From Arctopsyche grandis (Eukaryota > Arthropoda > Insecta > Trichoptera > Hydropsychidae): a DNA stretch of 64,000 nucleotides. The notes under the pieces were generated by a model. That model had not been told where the DNA came from, did no database searches, and saw nothing but the letters and a program-made list of their open reading frames with translations. Positions 22,801 through 34,718 of the stretch are shown in pieces. Where the stretch lies: assembly GCF_051622035.1 (NCBI RefSeq), contig NC_135361.1, positions 30,475,205 through 30,539,204 on the forward strand, read 5' to 3'. Numbering within the stretch: the stretch's first letter is position 1; each line of letters opens with the position of its first letter. Made by a program: the position numbers and the translations under genes.

Positions 22801-25800
22801 GAACTGCAGATTACATTGCATTAGTTTATATGGCAGGGCTTCTCAACCGTCTCCAAAATTTTCTTTATTTCAAATGAATAATTTACTTTTTATCGTACAC
22901 ATCGCGGGCGTTATTAAATTAGTATAAATGACAGGGGTTCTTAACCGTATCCAATATTTACGTATTTAAATTGAAAAAAAAAACTTTCCGAGCGTATGAA
23001 CTGCAGATTACATTGCATTAGTTTATATGGCAGGGCTTCTCAACCGTCTCCAAAATTTTCTTTATTTCAAATGAATAATTTACTTTTTATCGTACACATC
23101 GCGGGCGTTATTAAATTAGTATAAATGACAGGGGTTCTTAACCGTATCCAATATTTACGTATTTAAATTGAAAAAAAAAACTTTCCGAGCGTATGAACTG
23201 CAGATTACATTGCATTAGTTTATATGGCAGGGCTTCTCAACCGTCTCCAAAATTTTCTTTATTTCAAATGAATAATTTACTTTTTATCGTACACATCGCG
23301 GGCGTTATTAAATTAGTATAAATGACAGGGGTTCTTAACCGTATCCAATATTTACGTATTTAAATTGAAAAAAAAAACTTTCCGAGCGTATGAACTGCAG
23401 ATTACATTGCATTAGTTTATATGGCAGGGCTTCTCAACCGTCTCCAAAATTTTCTTTATTTCAAATGAATAATTTACTTTTTATCGTACACATCGCGGGC
23501 GTTATTAAATTAGTATAAATGACAGGGGTTCTTAACCGTATCCAATATTTACGTATTTAAATTGAAAAAAAAAACTTTCCGAGCGTATGAACTGCAGATT
23601 ACATTGCATTAGTTTATATGGCAGGGCTTCTCAACCGTCTCCAAAATTTTCTTTATTTCAAATGAATAATTTACTTTTTATCGTACACATCGCGGGCGTT
23701 ATTAAATTAGTATAAATGACAGGGGTTCTTAACCGTATCCAATATTTACGTATTTAAATTGAAAAAAAAAACTTTCCGAGCGTATGAACTGCAGATTACA
23801 TTGCATTAGTTTATATGGCAGGGCTTCTCAACCGTCTCCAAAATTTTCTTTATTTCAAATGAATAATTTACTTTTTATCGTACACATCGCGGGCGTTATT
23901 AAATTAGTATAAATGACAGGGGTTCTTAACCGTATCCAATATTTACGTATTTAAATTGAAAAAAAAAACTTTCCGAGCGTATGAACTGCAGATTACATTG
24001 CATTAGTTTATATGGCAGGGCTTCTCAACCGTCTCCAAAATTTTCTTTATTTCAAATGAATAATTTACTTTTTATCGTACACATCGCGGGCGTTATTAAA
24101 TTAGTATAAATGACAGGGGTTCTTAACCGTATCCAATATTTACGTATTTAAATTGAAAAAAAAAACTTTCCGAGCGTATGAACTGCAGATTACATTGCAT
24201 TAGTTTATATGGCAGGGCTTCTCAACCGTCTCCAAAATTTTCTTTATTTCAAATGAATAATTTACTTTTTATCGTACACATCGCGGGCGTTATTAAATTA
24301 GTATAAATGACAGGGGTTCTTAACCGTATCCAATATTTACGTATTTAAATTGAAAAAAAAAACTTTCCGAGCGTATGAACTGCAGATTACATTGCATTAG
24401 TTTATATGGCAGGGCTTCTCAACCGTCTCCAAAATTTTCTTTATTTCAAATGAATAATTTACTTTTTATCGTACACATCGCGGGCGTTATTAAATTAGTA
24501 TAAATGACAGGGGTTCTTAACCGTATCCAATATTTACGTATTTAAATTGAAAAAAAAAACTTTCCGAGCGTATGAACTGCAGATTACATTGCATTAGTTT
24601 ATATGGCAGGGCTTCTCAACCGTCTCCAAAATTTTCTTTATTTCAAATGAATAATTTACTTTTTATCGTACACATCGCGGGCGTTATTAAATTAGTATAA
24701 ATGACAGGGGTTCTTAACCGTATCCAATATTTACGTATTTAAATTGAAAAAAAAAACTTTCCGAGCGTATGAACTGCAGATTACATTGCATTAGTTTATA
24801 TGGCAGGGCTTCTCAACCGTCTCCAAAATTTTCTTTATTTCAAATGAATAATTTACTTTTTATCGTACACATCGCGGGCGTTATTAAATTAGTATAAATG
24901 ACAGGGGTTCTTAACCGTATCCAATATTTACGTATTTAAATTGAAAAAAAAAACTTTCCGAGCGTATGAACTGCAGATTACATTGCATTAGTTTATATGG
25001 CAGGGCTTCTCAACCGTCTCCAAAATTTTCTTTATTTCAAATGAATAATTTACTTTTTATCGTACACATCGCGGGCGTTATTAAATTAGTATAAATGACA
25101 GGGGTTCTTAACCGTATCCAATATTTACGTATTTAAATTGAAAAAAAAAACTTTCCGAGCGTATGAACTGCAGATTACATTGCATTAGTTTATATGGCAG
25201 GGCTTCTCAACCGTCTCCAAAATTTTCTTTATTTCAAATGAATAATTTACTTTTTATCGTACACATCGCGGGCGTTATTAAATTAGTATAAATGACAGGG
25301 GTTCTTAACCGTATCCAATATTTACGTATTTAAATTGAAAAAAAAAACTTTCCGAGCGTATGAACTGCAGATTACATTGCATTAGTTTATATGGCAGGGC
25401 TTCTCAACCGTCTCCAAAATTTTCTTTATTTCAAATGAATAATTTACTTTTTATCGTACACATCGCGGGCGTTATTAAATTAGTATAAATGACAGGGGTT
25501 CTTAACCGTATCCAATATTTACGTATTTAAATTGAAAAAAAAAACTTTCCGAGCGTATGAACTGCAGATTACATTGCATTAGTTTATATGGCAGGGCTTC
25601 TCAACCGTCTCCAAAATTTTCTTTATTTCAAATGAATAATTTACTTTTTATCGTACACATCGCGGGCGTTATTAAATTAGTATAAATGACAGGGGTTCTT
25701 AACCGTATCCAATATTTACGTATTTAAATTGAAAAAAAAAACTTTCCGAGCGTATGAACTGCAGATTACATTGCATTAGTTTATATGGCAGGGCTTCTCA

Positions 25801-28800
25801 ACCGTCTCCAAAATTTTCTTTATTTCAAATGAATAATTTACTTTTTATCGTACACATCGCGGGCGTTATTAAATTAGTATAAATGACAGGGGTTCTTAAC
25901 CGTATCCAATATTTACGTATTTAAATTGAAAAAAAAAACTTTCCGAGCGTATGAACTGCAGATTACATTGCATTAGTTTATATGGCAGGGCTTCTCAACC
26001 GTCTCCAAAATTTTCTTTATTTCAAATGAATAATTTACTTTTTATCGTACACATCGCGGGCGTTATTAAATTAGTATAAATGACAGGGGTTCTTAACCGT
26101 ATCCAATATTTACGTATTTAAATTGAAAAAAAAAACTTTCCGAGCGTATGAACTGCAGATTACATTGCATTAGTTTATATGGCAGGGCTTCTCAACCGTC
26201 TCCAAAATTTTCTTTATTTCAAATGAATAATTTACTTTTTATCGTACACATCGCGGGCGTTATTAAATTAGTATAAATGACAGGGGTTCTTAACCGTATC
26301 CAATATTTACGTATTTAAATTGAAAAAAAAAACTTTCCGAGCGTATGAACTGCAGATTACATTGCATTAGTTTATATGGCAGGGCTTCTCAACCGTCTCC
26401 AAAATTTTCTTTATTTCAAATGAATAATTTACTTTTTATCGTACACATCGCGGGCGTTATTAAATTAGTATAAATGACAGGGGTTCTTAACCGTATCCAA
26501 TATTTACGTATTTAAATTGAAAAAAAAAACTTTCCGAGCGTATGAACTGCAGATTACATTGCATTAGTTTATATGGCAGGGCTTCTCAACCGTCTCCAAA
26601 ATTTTCTTTATTTCAAATGAATAATTTACTTTTTATCGTACACATCGCGGGCGTTATTAAATTAGTATAAATGACAGGGGTTCTTAACCGTATCCAATAT
26701 TTACGTATTTAAATTGAAAAAAAAAACTTTCCGAGCGTATGAACTGCAGATTACATTGCATTAGTTTATATGGCAGGGCTTCTCAACCGTCTCCAAAATT
26801 TTCTTTATTTCAAATGAATAATTTACTTTTTATCGTACACATCGCGGGCGTTATTAAATTAGTATAAATGACAGGGGTTCTTAACCGTATCCAATATTTA
26901 CGTATTTAAATTGAAAAAAAAAACTTTCCGAGCGTATGAACTCCAGATTACATTGCATTAGTTTATATGGCAGGGCTTCTCAACCGTCTCCAAAATTTTC
27001 TTTATTTCAAATGAATAATTTACTTTTTATCGTACACATCGCGGGCGTTATTAAATTAGTATAAATGACAGGGGTTCTCAACCGTATCCAATATTTACGT
27101 ATTTAAATTGAAAAAAAAAACTTTCCGAGCGTATGAACTGCAGATTACATTGCATTAGTTTATATGGCAGGGCTTCTCAACCGTCTCCAAAATTTTCTTT
27201 ATTTCAAATGAATAATTTACTTTTTATCGTACACATCGCGGGCGTTATTAAATTAGTATAAATGACAGGGGTTCTTAACCGTATCCAATATTTACGTATT
27301 TAAATTGAAAAAAAAAACTTTCCGAGCGTATGAACTGCAGATTACATTGCATTAGTTTATATGGCAGGGCTTCTCAACCGTCTCCAAAATTTTCTTTATT
27401 TCAAATGAATAATTTACTTTTTATCGTACACATCGCGGGCGTTATTAAATTAGTATAAATGACAGGGGTTCTTAACCGTATCCAATATTTACGTATTTAA
27501 ATTGAAAAAAAAAACTTTCCGAGCGTATGAACTGCAGATTACATTGCATTAGTTTATATGGCAGGGCTTCTCAACCGTCTCCAAAATTTTCTTTATTTCA
27601 AATGAATAATTTACTTTTTATCGTACACATCGCGGGCGTTATTAAATTAGTATAAATGACAGGGGTTCTTAACCGTATCCAATATTTACGTATTTAAATT
27701 GAAAAAAAAAACTTTCCGAGCGTATGAACTGCAGATTACATTGCATTAGTTTATATGGCAGGGCTTCTCAACCGTCTCCAAAATTTTCTTTATTTCAAAT
27801 GAATAATTTACTTTTTATCGTACACATCGCGGGCGTTATTAAATTAGTATAAATGACAGGGGTTCTTAACCGTATCCAATATTTACGTATTTAAATTGAA
27901 AAAAAAAACTTTCCGAGCGTATGAACTCCAGATTACATTGCATTAGTTTATATGGCAGGGCTTCTCAACCGTCTCCAAAATTTTCTTTATTTCAAATGAA
28001 TAATTTACTTTTTATCGTACACATCGCGGGCGTTATTAAATTAGTATAAATGACAGGGGTTCTCAACCGTATCCAATATTTACGTATTTAAATTGAAAAA
28101 AAAAACTTTCCGAGCGTATGAACTGCAGATTACATTGCATTAGTTTATATGGCAGGGCTTCTCAACCGTCTCCAAAATTTTCTTTATTTCAAATGAATAA
28201 TTTACTTTTTATCGTACACATCGCGGGCGTTATTAAATTAGTATAAATGACAGGGGTTCTTAACCGTATCCAATATTTACGTATTTAAATTGAAAAAAAA
28301 AACTTTCCGAGCGTATGAACTGCAGATTACATTGCATTAGTTTATATGGCAGGGCTTCTCAACCGTCTCCAAAATTTTCTTTATTTCAAATGAATAATTT
28401 ACTTTTTATCGTACACATCGCGGGCGTTATTAAATTAGTATAAATGACAGGGGTTCTTAACCGTATCCAATATTTACGTATTTAAATTGAAAAAAAAAAC
28501 TTTCCGAGCGTATGAACTGCAGATTACATTGCATTAGTTTATATGGCAGGGCTTCTCAACCGTCTCCAAAATTTTCTTTATTTCAAATGAATAATTTACT
28601 TTTTATCGTACACATCGCGGGCGTTATTAAATTAGTATAAATGACAGGGGTTCTTAACCGTATCCAATATTTACGTATTTAAATTGAAAAAAAAAACTTT
28701 CCGAGCGTATGAACTGCAGATTACATTGCATTAGTTTATATGGCAGGGCTTCTCAACCGTCTCCAAAATTTTCTTTATTTCAAATGAATAATTTACTTTT

Positions 28801-30336
28801 TATCGTACACATCGCGGGCGTTATTAAATTAGTATAAATGACAGGGGTTCTTAACCGTATCCAATATTTACGTATTTAAATTGAAAAAAAAAACTTTCCG
28901 AGCGTATGAACTGCAGATTACATTGCATTAGTTTATATGGCAGGGCTTCTCAACCGTCTCCAAAATTTTCTTTATTTCAAATGAATAATTTACTTTTTAT
29001 CGTACACATCGCGGGCGTTATTAAATTAGTATAAATGACAGGGGTTCTTAACCGTATCCAATATTTACGTATTTAAATTGAAAAAAAAAACTTTCCGAGC
29101 GTATGAACTCCAGATTACATTGCATTAGTTTATATGGCAGGGCTTCTCAACCGTCTCCAAAATTTTCTTTATTTCAAATGAATAATTTACTTTTTATCGT
29201 ACACATCGCGGGCGTTATTAAATTAGTATAAATGACAGGGGTTCTCAACCGTATCCAATATTTACGTATTTAAATTGAAAAAAAAAACTTTCCGAGCGTA
29301 TGAACTGCAGATTACATTGCATTAGTTTATATGGCAGGGCTTCTCAACCGTCTCCAAAATTTTCTTTATTTCAAATGAATAATTTACTTTTTATCGTTCA
29401 CATCGCGGGCGTTATTAAATTAGTATAAATGACAGGGGTTCTTAACCGTATCCAATATTTACGTATTTAAATTGAAAAAAAAAACTTTCCGAGCGTATGA
29501 ACTCCAGATTACATTGCATTAGTTTATATGGCAGGGCTTCTCAACCGTCTCCAAAATTTTCTTTATTTCAAATGAATAATTTACTTTTTATCGTACACAT
29601 CGCGGGCGTTATTAAATTAGTATAAATGACAGGGGTTCTTAACCGTATCCAATATTTACGTATTTAAATTGAAAAAAAAAACTTTCCGAGCGTATGAACT
29701 CCAGATTACATTGCATTAGTTTATATGGCAGGGCTTCTCAACCGTCTCCAAAATTTTCTTTATTTCAAATGAATAATTTACTTTTTATCGTACACATCGC
29801 GGGCGTTATTAAATTAGTATAAATGACAGGGGTTCTCAACCGTATCCAATATTTACGTATTTAAATTGAAAAAAAAAACTTTCCGAGCGTATGAACTGCA
29901 GATTACATTGCATTAGTTTATATGGCAGGGCTTCTCAACCGTCTCCAAAATTTTCTTTATTTCAAATGAATAATTTACTTTTTATCGTTCACATCGCGGG
30001 CGTTATTAAATTAGTATAAATGACAGGGGTTCTTAACCGTATCCAATATTTACGTATTTAAATTGAAAAAAAAAACTTTCCGAGCGTATGAACTCCAGAT
30101 TACATTGCATTAGTTTATATGGCAGGGCTTCTCAACCGTCTCCAAAATTTTCTTTATTTCAAATGAATAATTTACTTTTTATCGTACACATCGCGGGCGT
30201 TATTAAATTAGTATAAATGACAGGGGTTCTCAACCGTATCCAATATTTACGTATTTAAATTGAAAAAAAAAACTTTCCGAGCGTATGAACTCCAGATTAC
30301 ATTGCATTAGTTTATATGGCAGGGCTTCTCAACCGT
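13807..30336 (+). repeat. Satellite array, 197 bp unit, about 84 head-to-tail copies
   Basis: The unit boundary tttcaaatgaataattt recurs at 13807, 14003, 14200, 14397 and onward every 197 bp (the first step is 196 because one T is missing) to 30336. Copies in the body look identical apart from rare variants, such as one near 16046 (ttctaaacc, shorter A run) and one near 17622 (small rearrangement). Each unit is an ancient dimer: gcagggcttctcaaccgtct and gacaggggttcttaaccgta begin the two halves, about 98 bp apart, and both halves end in ATTAGT(A/T)TA. There is no open reading frame. It is bounded by the terminal repeat of the foldback element, so it is an expanded arm and not independent satellite DNA. 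Copy number depends on assembly quality. Confidence 0.97.
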
Positions 30337-33334
30337 AATATAAAATCTTATAGTGAAAATAAATAAATAAAAGCCAAAATTACAAATCTTTTCTTCGTAT
30401 GAAATAAGTTGTATTCAGTTGAAAACAAAACAAAAATCATTTAAACATAATATGAGCATACAAAATAGATAAAGAAAAAAGATCATCATTTGACATGTAT
30501 TTTTAAAATCATTTTTAAATTTATTACTTAATTTTGTAATAATATTTATTTTAATAAATAAACAATATTCAATTAAAATAATACATCATTAATTGTAAGA
30601 TTAAAAGTGATCTGCTCTCAAATAATGGAATCATCATAGTTCGAACTGTTGAAATGCACATGTCATTAAATTTAAAACATTAAAACACAAAATTTATCAA
30701 TTTTCAGATTAAAACAATAATTGTTAAATTAAAAATTTAAAATACCTAACATCAGTGACAAATTTAGTTATAATATAATTGCTTATCAATAGCTACCGCT
30801 GCATAAAAAATATTGATGTCATTTAAAAAATTTGAGTATATTATGACTTAATTTATACATTCTTAAATAATAAGAAATAAATAAGCAAAAAGTTGTGCAT
30901 TTGATGGAATATCGATAATAAGAGGAAGCTTTTATAAAAAAAAGATACAAAAAATGTACTAAAAGGAAATAAAAATATTGTATATAATATTAAAAAATCC
31001 ATAATTAGTAAGATTAAAAAATGGTATGACAGTATTTAAATAATGTAGATACATACATACATATGTACATTAAAAGGAATTTAATATTTTTCATATTAAA
31101 TAAGTTTAGTTTAGTTTTAAAATACAAGGATTTAAAATTAATAACTAAATATAATATACATAAGTATGTGACTAGATATATAAACTAGAACCCTGTTCGC
31201 CCTTGACTTGACTGCTGCGAGAAAAATATCCTGTGTACGCACCTGAAAATGAATGTTATATATTATTTTATATACAAAATTTTAACGAAATAATATTTTA
31301 GAATAAAAACTAACGAGTGTTAGAACGAGATTCTGCTCACAATATTTGGAATACAAAATTTTATGTGAAATTTTAGTCAAAATATTTTTTAATTGTACTC
31401 GAAAAACAATGTTTATATCAATCAAAGTGCCAGGGTGGCGATTTGATTTAAAAGTTATATTATTAAAATTTCTAGTCATAACAATAAAACAATAACAACA
31501 AAATATTTCTTAACAATAACAATAAAACTTGACTCTTTGTTGTTTTCGAGAAAGTTACAACCAACAGCCGCAATATTTCCGGGTAAGTTTAAGAAATAAA
31601 TACTCATTTGAAACGACATATGCCATTCATAAATAAACAGACAAAGCTGTTTTTTGCGTAAAGGGCTGTAGTGCACACAATATTGACTGTGACTAATTAC
31701 TACTTTTTATGTACGTACGTATCTTAGGGTTGCCATAATTGTCGGACCACCGAAGGGGACTTCCCCCCCCCAAAAAAAAAACACTCATAGCTTTCATAGC
31801 TTTATACACTCGAAATTCATAGCTTTGTTATAAAAAATTGTGCAATCTTTTAAAACAATGCATCTGTACCAAATCTAAAATCAAACAATATAGATTAATA
31901 GGCGATTAAATTTAATAAAACCAAATAGAACCTTACCTTAACATTTTAATTCATACGTTCTTCTCTCGCCTTTACTCTTCTTTGAATTGGGCGACTTCAT
32001 GTTTTCGTTTTTTGGAGCAGCTCTTTTTCCCCTTTTATATAATTATATAGTTCAATGCACGACATTTTATAATACATACACTTTTTTATAACACGCTTTT
32101 CACTGTGTCAATATAATGCGAATTGCGCTCATCTGTTCAGTGAGCTTTATGTAATTAATGAGAACACACGTTCAACATAGGCATTTTGCGGTGGGATGGT
32201 GAACAAGTATTGTTAACTTGATAACCTTATTAGAACTTTATAATACCAGAGAAATTATAAATTTATTACATAGAAATATGTATATTTTTCTATAATAAAT
32301 GTGATCGAGCTTATCAACTGTGAATAGCTAAAAATTATTATTCTAATGCTACAAACCGAAGTTGAAGAGGACATTGAAGAGATTTCGAACCCACCATTTG
32401 CCTATTGTCCTAGGGTTTTACGCAAAGAAAAAAATGCATTCAATAGCCTCTAACATGAGGGTAGTAAAATTTTATAACCCATTTGTCTTTTTACATATTT
32501 TCGTCCATTTGTGTAGACAATTCATCTGTCAATCATAGAACTAATTTCAAAATATATTATTGTTTTGCCATCTCTATTCAACGCGCGTGATTTTTTTTAC
32601 ATTTACATTTTAATTGCATTTTACATCAATCGTGTGTCTTTTACATGTCAAAATGAAATTTTGTATGCAACTCTTACGCATAATAGTTAGTTGTAAATGA
32701 TGCAATATTAATGTGAAACATAAAGGAGGTATGTAAAAATAATTTTAGCTGGGGATTAAGGAACCTGTTGCCCAAAAAAAAAAGGTTGACTATTGTAAAT
32801 TTCTAATGTCTGCCTTTTTTACATACCTCCTTTTTTCTCCAATACAATGTCCGATTCATACATTTGTTTTTTGTTAAACACTAAGTAAAATCTCTCCATC
32901 ATAAATCCTAATAGTCGTAATTCGAGACTTGATTGTAAAATAATACATTAAATTTATCTAAATTAATATTTGATATTCTTGCCTTATAATTGTATAATGA
33001 AATATTAAGTTTAAAAAAAACTTTCATTTTACATATAGCTTGCGAATGTACACTAGAAGACTTATTTGCAGAAGAAATAAAATAATTGCATTTTTAAACA
33101 AAATTTTGGAAAAAACTTATGTGAATTTGATTTAGAGACGCCGTAAAGGTCACATTCAATGTTAAAACTCGAAGTACACGTGACCGCTGGCTGGGAACTG
33201 TTTTATCAAAATAAAACGTGGCGATCAACGTTTATTTATTTATATATTATCTTAGCTATCAAGCTAATTTTAAAATTACTTAACTCTAAAATTTATAATT
33301 ATCTTATATGTACTGTCCCTCACAGAGGTCTTCG
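30337..33334. other. AT-rich centre of the giant foldback element
   Basis: About 3 kb of A/T-rich sequence between the satellite arm and the short opposite arm. I see no credible coding region, RNA gene or transposase motif, only short spurious frames. Small features include the inverse matches aaaggaggtatgtaa (near 32724) and ttacatacctcctt (near 32820), which resemble the end of a MITE family seen at 39330-39640, and a C-run near 31764. Confidence 0.5.
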
Positions 33335-33779
33335 GTGTTAAACTAATTCAATGACATACGCTTAAAAACTAAATTATTCATTTGAAATAAAGAAAATTTT
33401 GGAGACGGTTAAGAAGCCCTGCCATATAAACTAATGCAATGTAATCTGCAGTTCATACGCTCGGAAAGTTTTTTTTTTCAATTTAAATACGTAAATATTG
33501 GATACGGTTGAGAACCCCTGACATTTATACTAATTCAATGACATCTTAAAATGATATTCAATGAGTCACAATGACATTCGCTTAAAATGTAATTGTTCAA
33601 TTTAAATAAGTATATGTTGGTACGGTTGAGAACACCTTTAATTTATAATAATTTAATAACATCCGCGATCTATACGATAAAAAGTACCATATACATCGAT
33701 AAATATAATACAATAAAAAGTTACTTTTGCCATTAAAATAGGATAATTTAGGATTTTTGAACATTTTGAACATTTTTGA
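33335..33779 (-). repeat. Inverted, diverged satellite monomers of the right arm
   Basis: From 33371 the sequence is the reverse complement of the 197 bp unit (ttggagacggttaagaagcc, then gcaatgtaatctgcagttca, cgtaaatattggatacggtt). It continues into more degenerate half-units (ggtacggttgagaacacctt near 33617). Roughly two copies are present, against about 84 in the left arm, and they are much more diverged from each other. Confidence 0.85.
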
Positions 33780-33920
33780 ACATTTTGTCGCGGGTACATT
33801 TTGTCGCGGGTACATTTTGTCGCGGGTACATTTTGTCGCGGGTACATTTTGTCAGTGCACTAATTTTCGGGTACATTTTGTCGTTGAACATTTTGGCCTT
33901 GCACCAATTGTCGCGTCCCC
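33780..33920 (-). repeat. Right terminal inverted repeat with a 16 bp tandem repeat
   Basis: It contains four successive copies of GCGGGTACATTTTGTC (33788-33853), then gtgcactaattttcgggtac, attttgtcgttgaacatttt and the end gcaccaattgtcgcgtcccc. The left end has the same order with fewer 16 bp units, so the tandem repeat has varied in number between the arms. Confidence 0.85.
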
Positions 33921-34019
33921 GTCCCGTTGTCCCCAAGCACAGCTTCAGGACGTTGAAATGTCCCGTTTTCAAAAAGAGAGTATATTTATTGAATTATTAT
34001 ATATGTATATATCGTAAAA

Positions 34020-34183
34020 TTATTGAATACATGTTATGTCTGCCCGGAACTAATGCACCCGTAGAAAGAGTCTTTTCACAGATGAACAAGTTGTGGACGA
34101 CCGAAAAAACGCAATTGCAAGTCTCAGTTCTTAAAACGATGTTGTTAATTAAAATCAATTTTAAGAATTTTATTCTTATTTAA
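34020..34183 (+). pseudogene. C-terminal hAT transposase fragment (dimerisation region)
   Basis: It encodes MLCLPGTNAPVERVFSQMNK followed by LWTTEK and VLKTMLLIKINF. This is the conserved C-terminal hAT dimerisation motif (P-x-S/T-N-A-x-x-E-R-x-F-S). Only this piece survives, inside the hAT copy at 13652-34392. Nothing upstream encodes the catalytic core, so it cannot be active. Confidence 0.8.
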
Positions 34184-34565
34184 AAGCAAACCCAGTAATA
34201 CTTAAGAAAATTTGTTCATTAGAAAAATATAAAACAACATAATTTTTTTATATTCATATTATTCATTCCTGTTCTTTTTATTAATAAATAAAAACTATGA
34301 AAGAATACACGTTTTCTTGAATACACATATGTACTATTACGTAAAAATGGGTAGATGTCCCGTTTTGAGGACAAAAATAAATGACCACATTATGTATGAT
34401 GGCATAGATATATAATACACATAAATCCGCCCTCACGCTTTATACTGGTCTCCCTTTTGGCGCATGCAAAATACATGGCGCATGCACAGTTTCTCTCAGT
34501 AGGTAGGTAGGTACCGCTGCGTCGTAGGGAAAAAAACCTTTTTTTTCCCAACTTCCCCGCTAGTT

Positions 34566-34622
34566 TTATTTATTTTATTTTTACATACTATACCAGGAAG
34601 CCTTAAAAGGTAAACCCCAAAT
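34566..34622 (-). repeat. LINE-tail-like dispersed repeat
   Basis: The inverse complement reads ggggtttaccttttaaggct, then TCCTGGTATAGT and a TAAAAATAAAATAAA tail, matching about 218-285. The A/T-rich 3' end suggests the tail of a retroposed element. A short (AGGT)n tract sits just upstream at 34499-34512. Confidence 0.45.
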
Positions 34623-34718
34623 GCGCCTTCCTGGTCCACATAATTATTACATAGATACATGTAAATCTAAACAATATCTGACATCTATGGTCAGATATTA
34701 CAAACATCGTATTAATAC

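Larger units (their letters stand above)
13715..33920. mobile_element. Giant foldback-type element carrying a satellite arm
   Basis: Ends are GGTTACACGACAATTGG on the left and, inverted, GGGGACGCGACAATTGG on the right. The same 9 bp GTCCCGTTG flanks each side (13706-13714 and 33921-33929). Reading inward, both ends carry repeats of the CGACAAAATGTACCCG motif, then the 197 bp repeat: about 84 copies on the left, only diverged copies in inverse orientation on the right. A 3 kb AT-rich centre (30337-33334) has no recognisable gene. Long inverted arms made of tandem repeats plus a 9 bp duplication are the hallmark of Drosophila Foldback (FB) elements, which are tied to MULE-like transposases. The assignment is an inference: no transposase is present, and the host hAT itself contains GTCCCGTT repeats, which weakens the duplication evidence somewhat. 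Confidence 0.72.
13652..34392 (+). mobile_element. Short hAT element split by a 20.2 kb insertion
   Basis: Ends TAAAGTGACCAT on the left and, read inward from the right, TAATGTGGTCAT. Both are flanked by the identical 8 bp TGTATGAT (13644-13651 and 34393-34400), the duplication size of hAT elements. Subterminal tcccgttttgaacgggac-type repeats lie at both ends. Without the insertion at 13715-33920 the copy would be about 0.5 kb. It keeps only a C-terminal scrap of transposase (34020-34183), so it is a non-autonomous or deleted copy. Confidence 0.75.

Noticed and set aside
13807..30336. CRISPR-like array
   Set aside because: The repeats are 197 bp, directly adjacent and without unique spacers, in a eukaryotic genome. 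This is a satellite.
31282..31676. Small open frames in the centre of the giant foldback element as a transposase
   Set aside because: Two frames of about 65 codons, AT-biased, with no DDE or zinc-binding motif; probably chance.
33757..34183. Open frames across the right terminal repeat reading VAGTFCRGYILSRVHF
   Set aside because: They are translations of the 16 bp tandem repeat; only the hAT tail after 34020 is meaningful.
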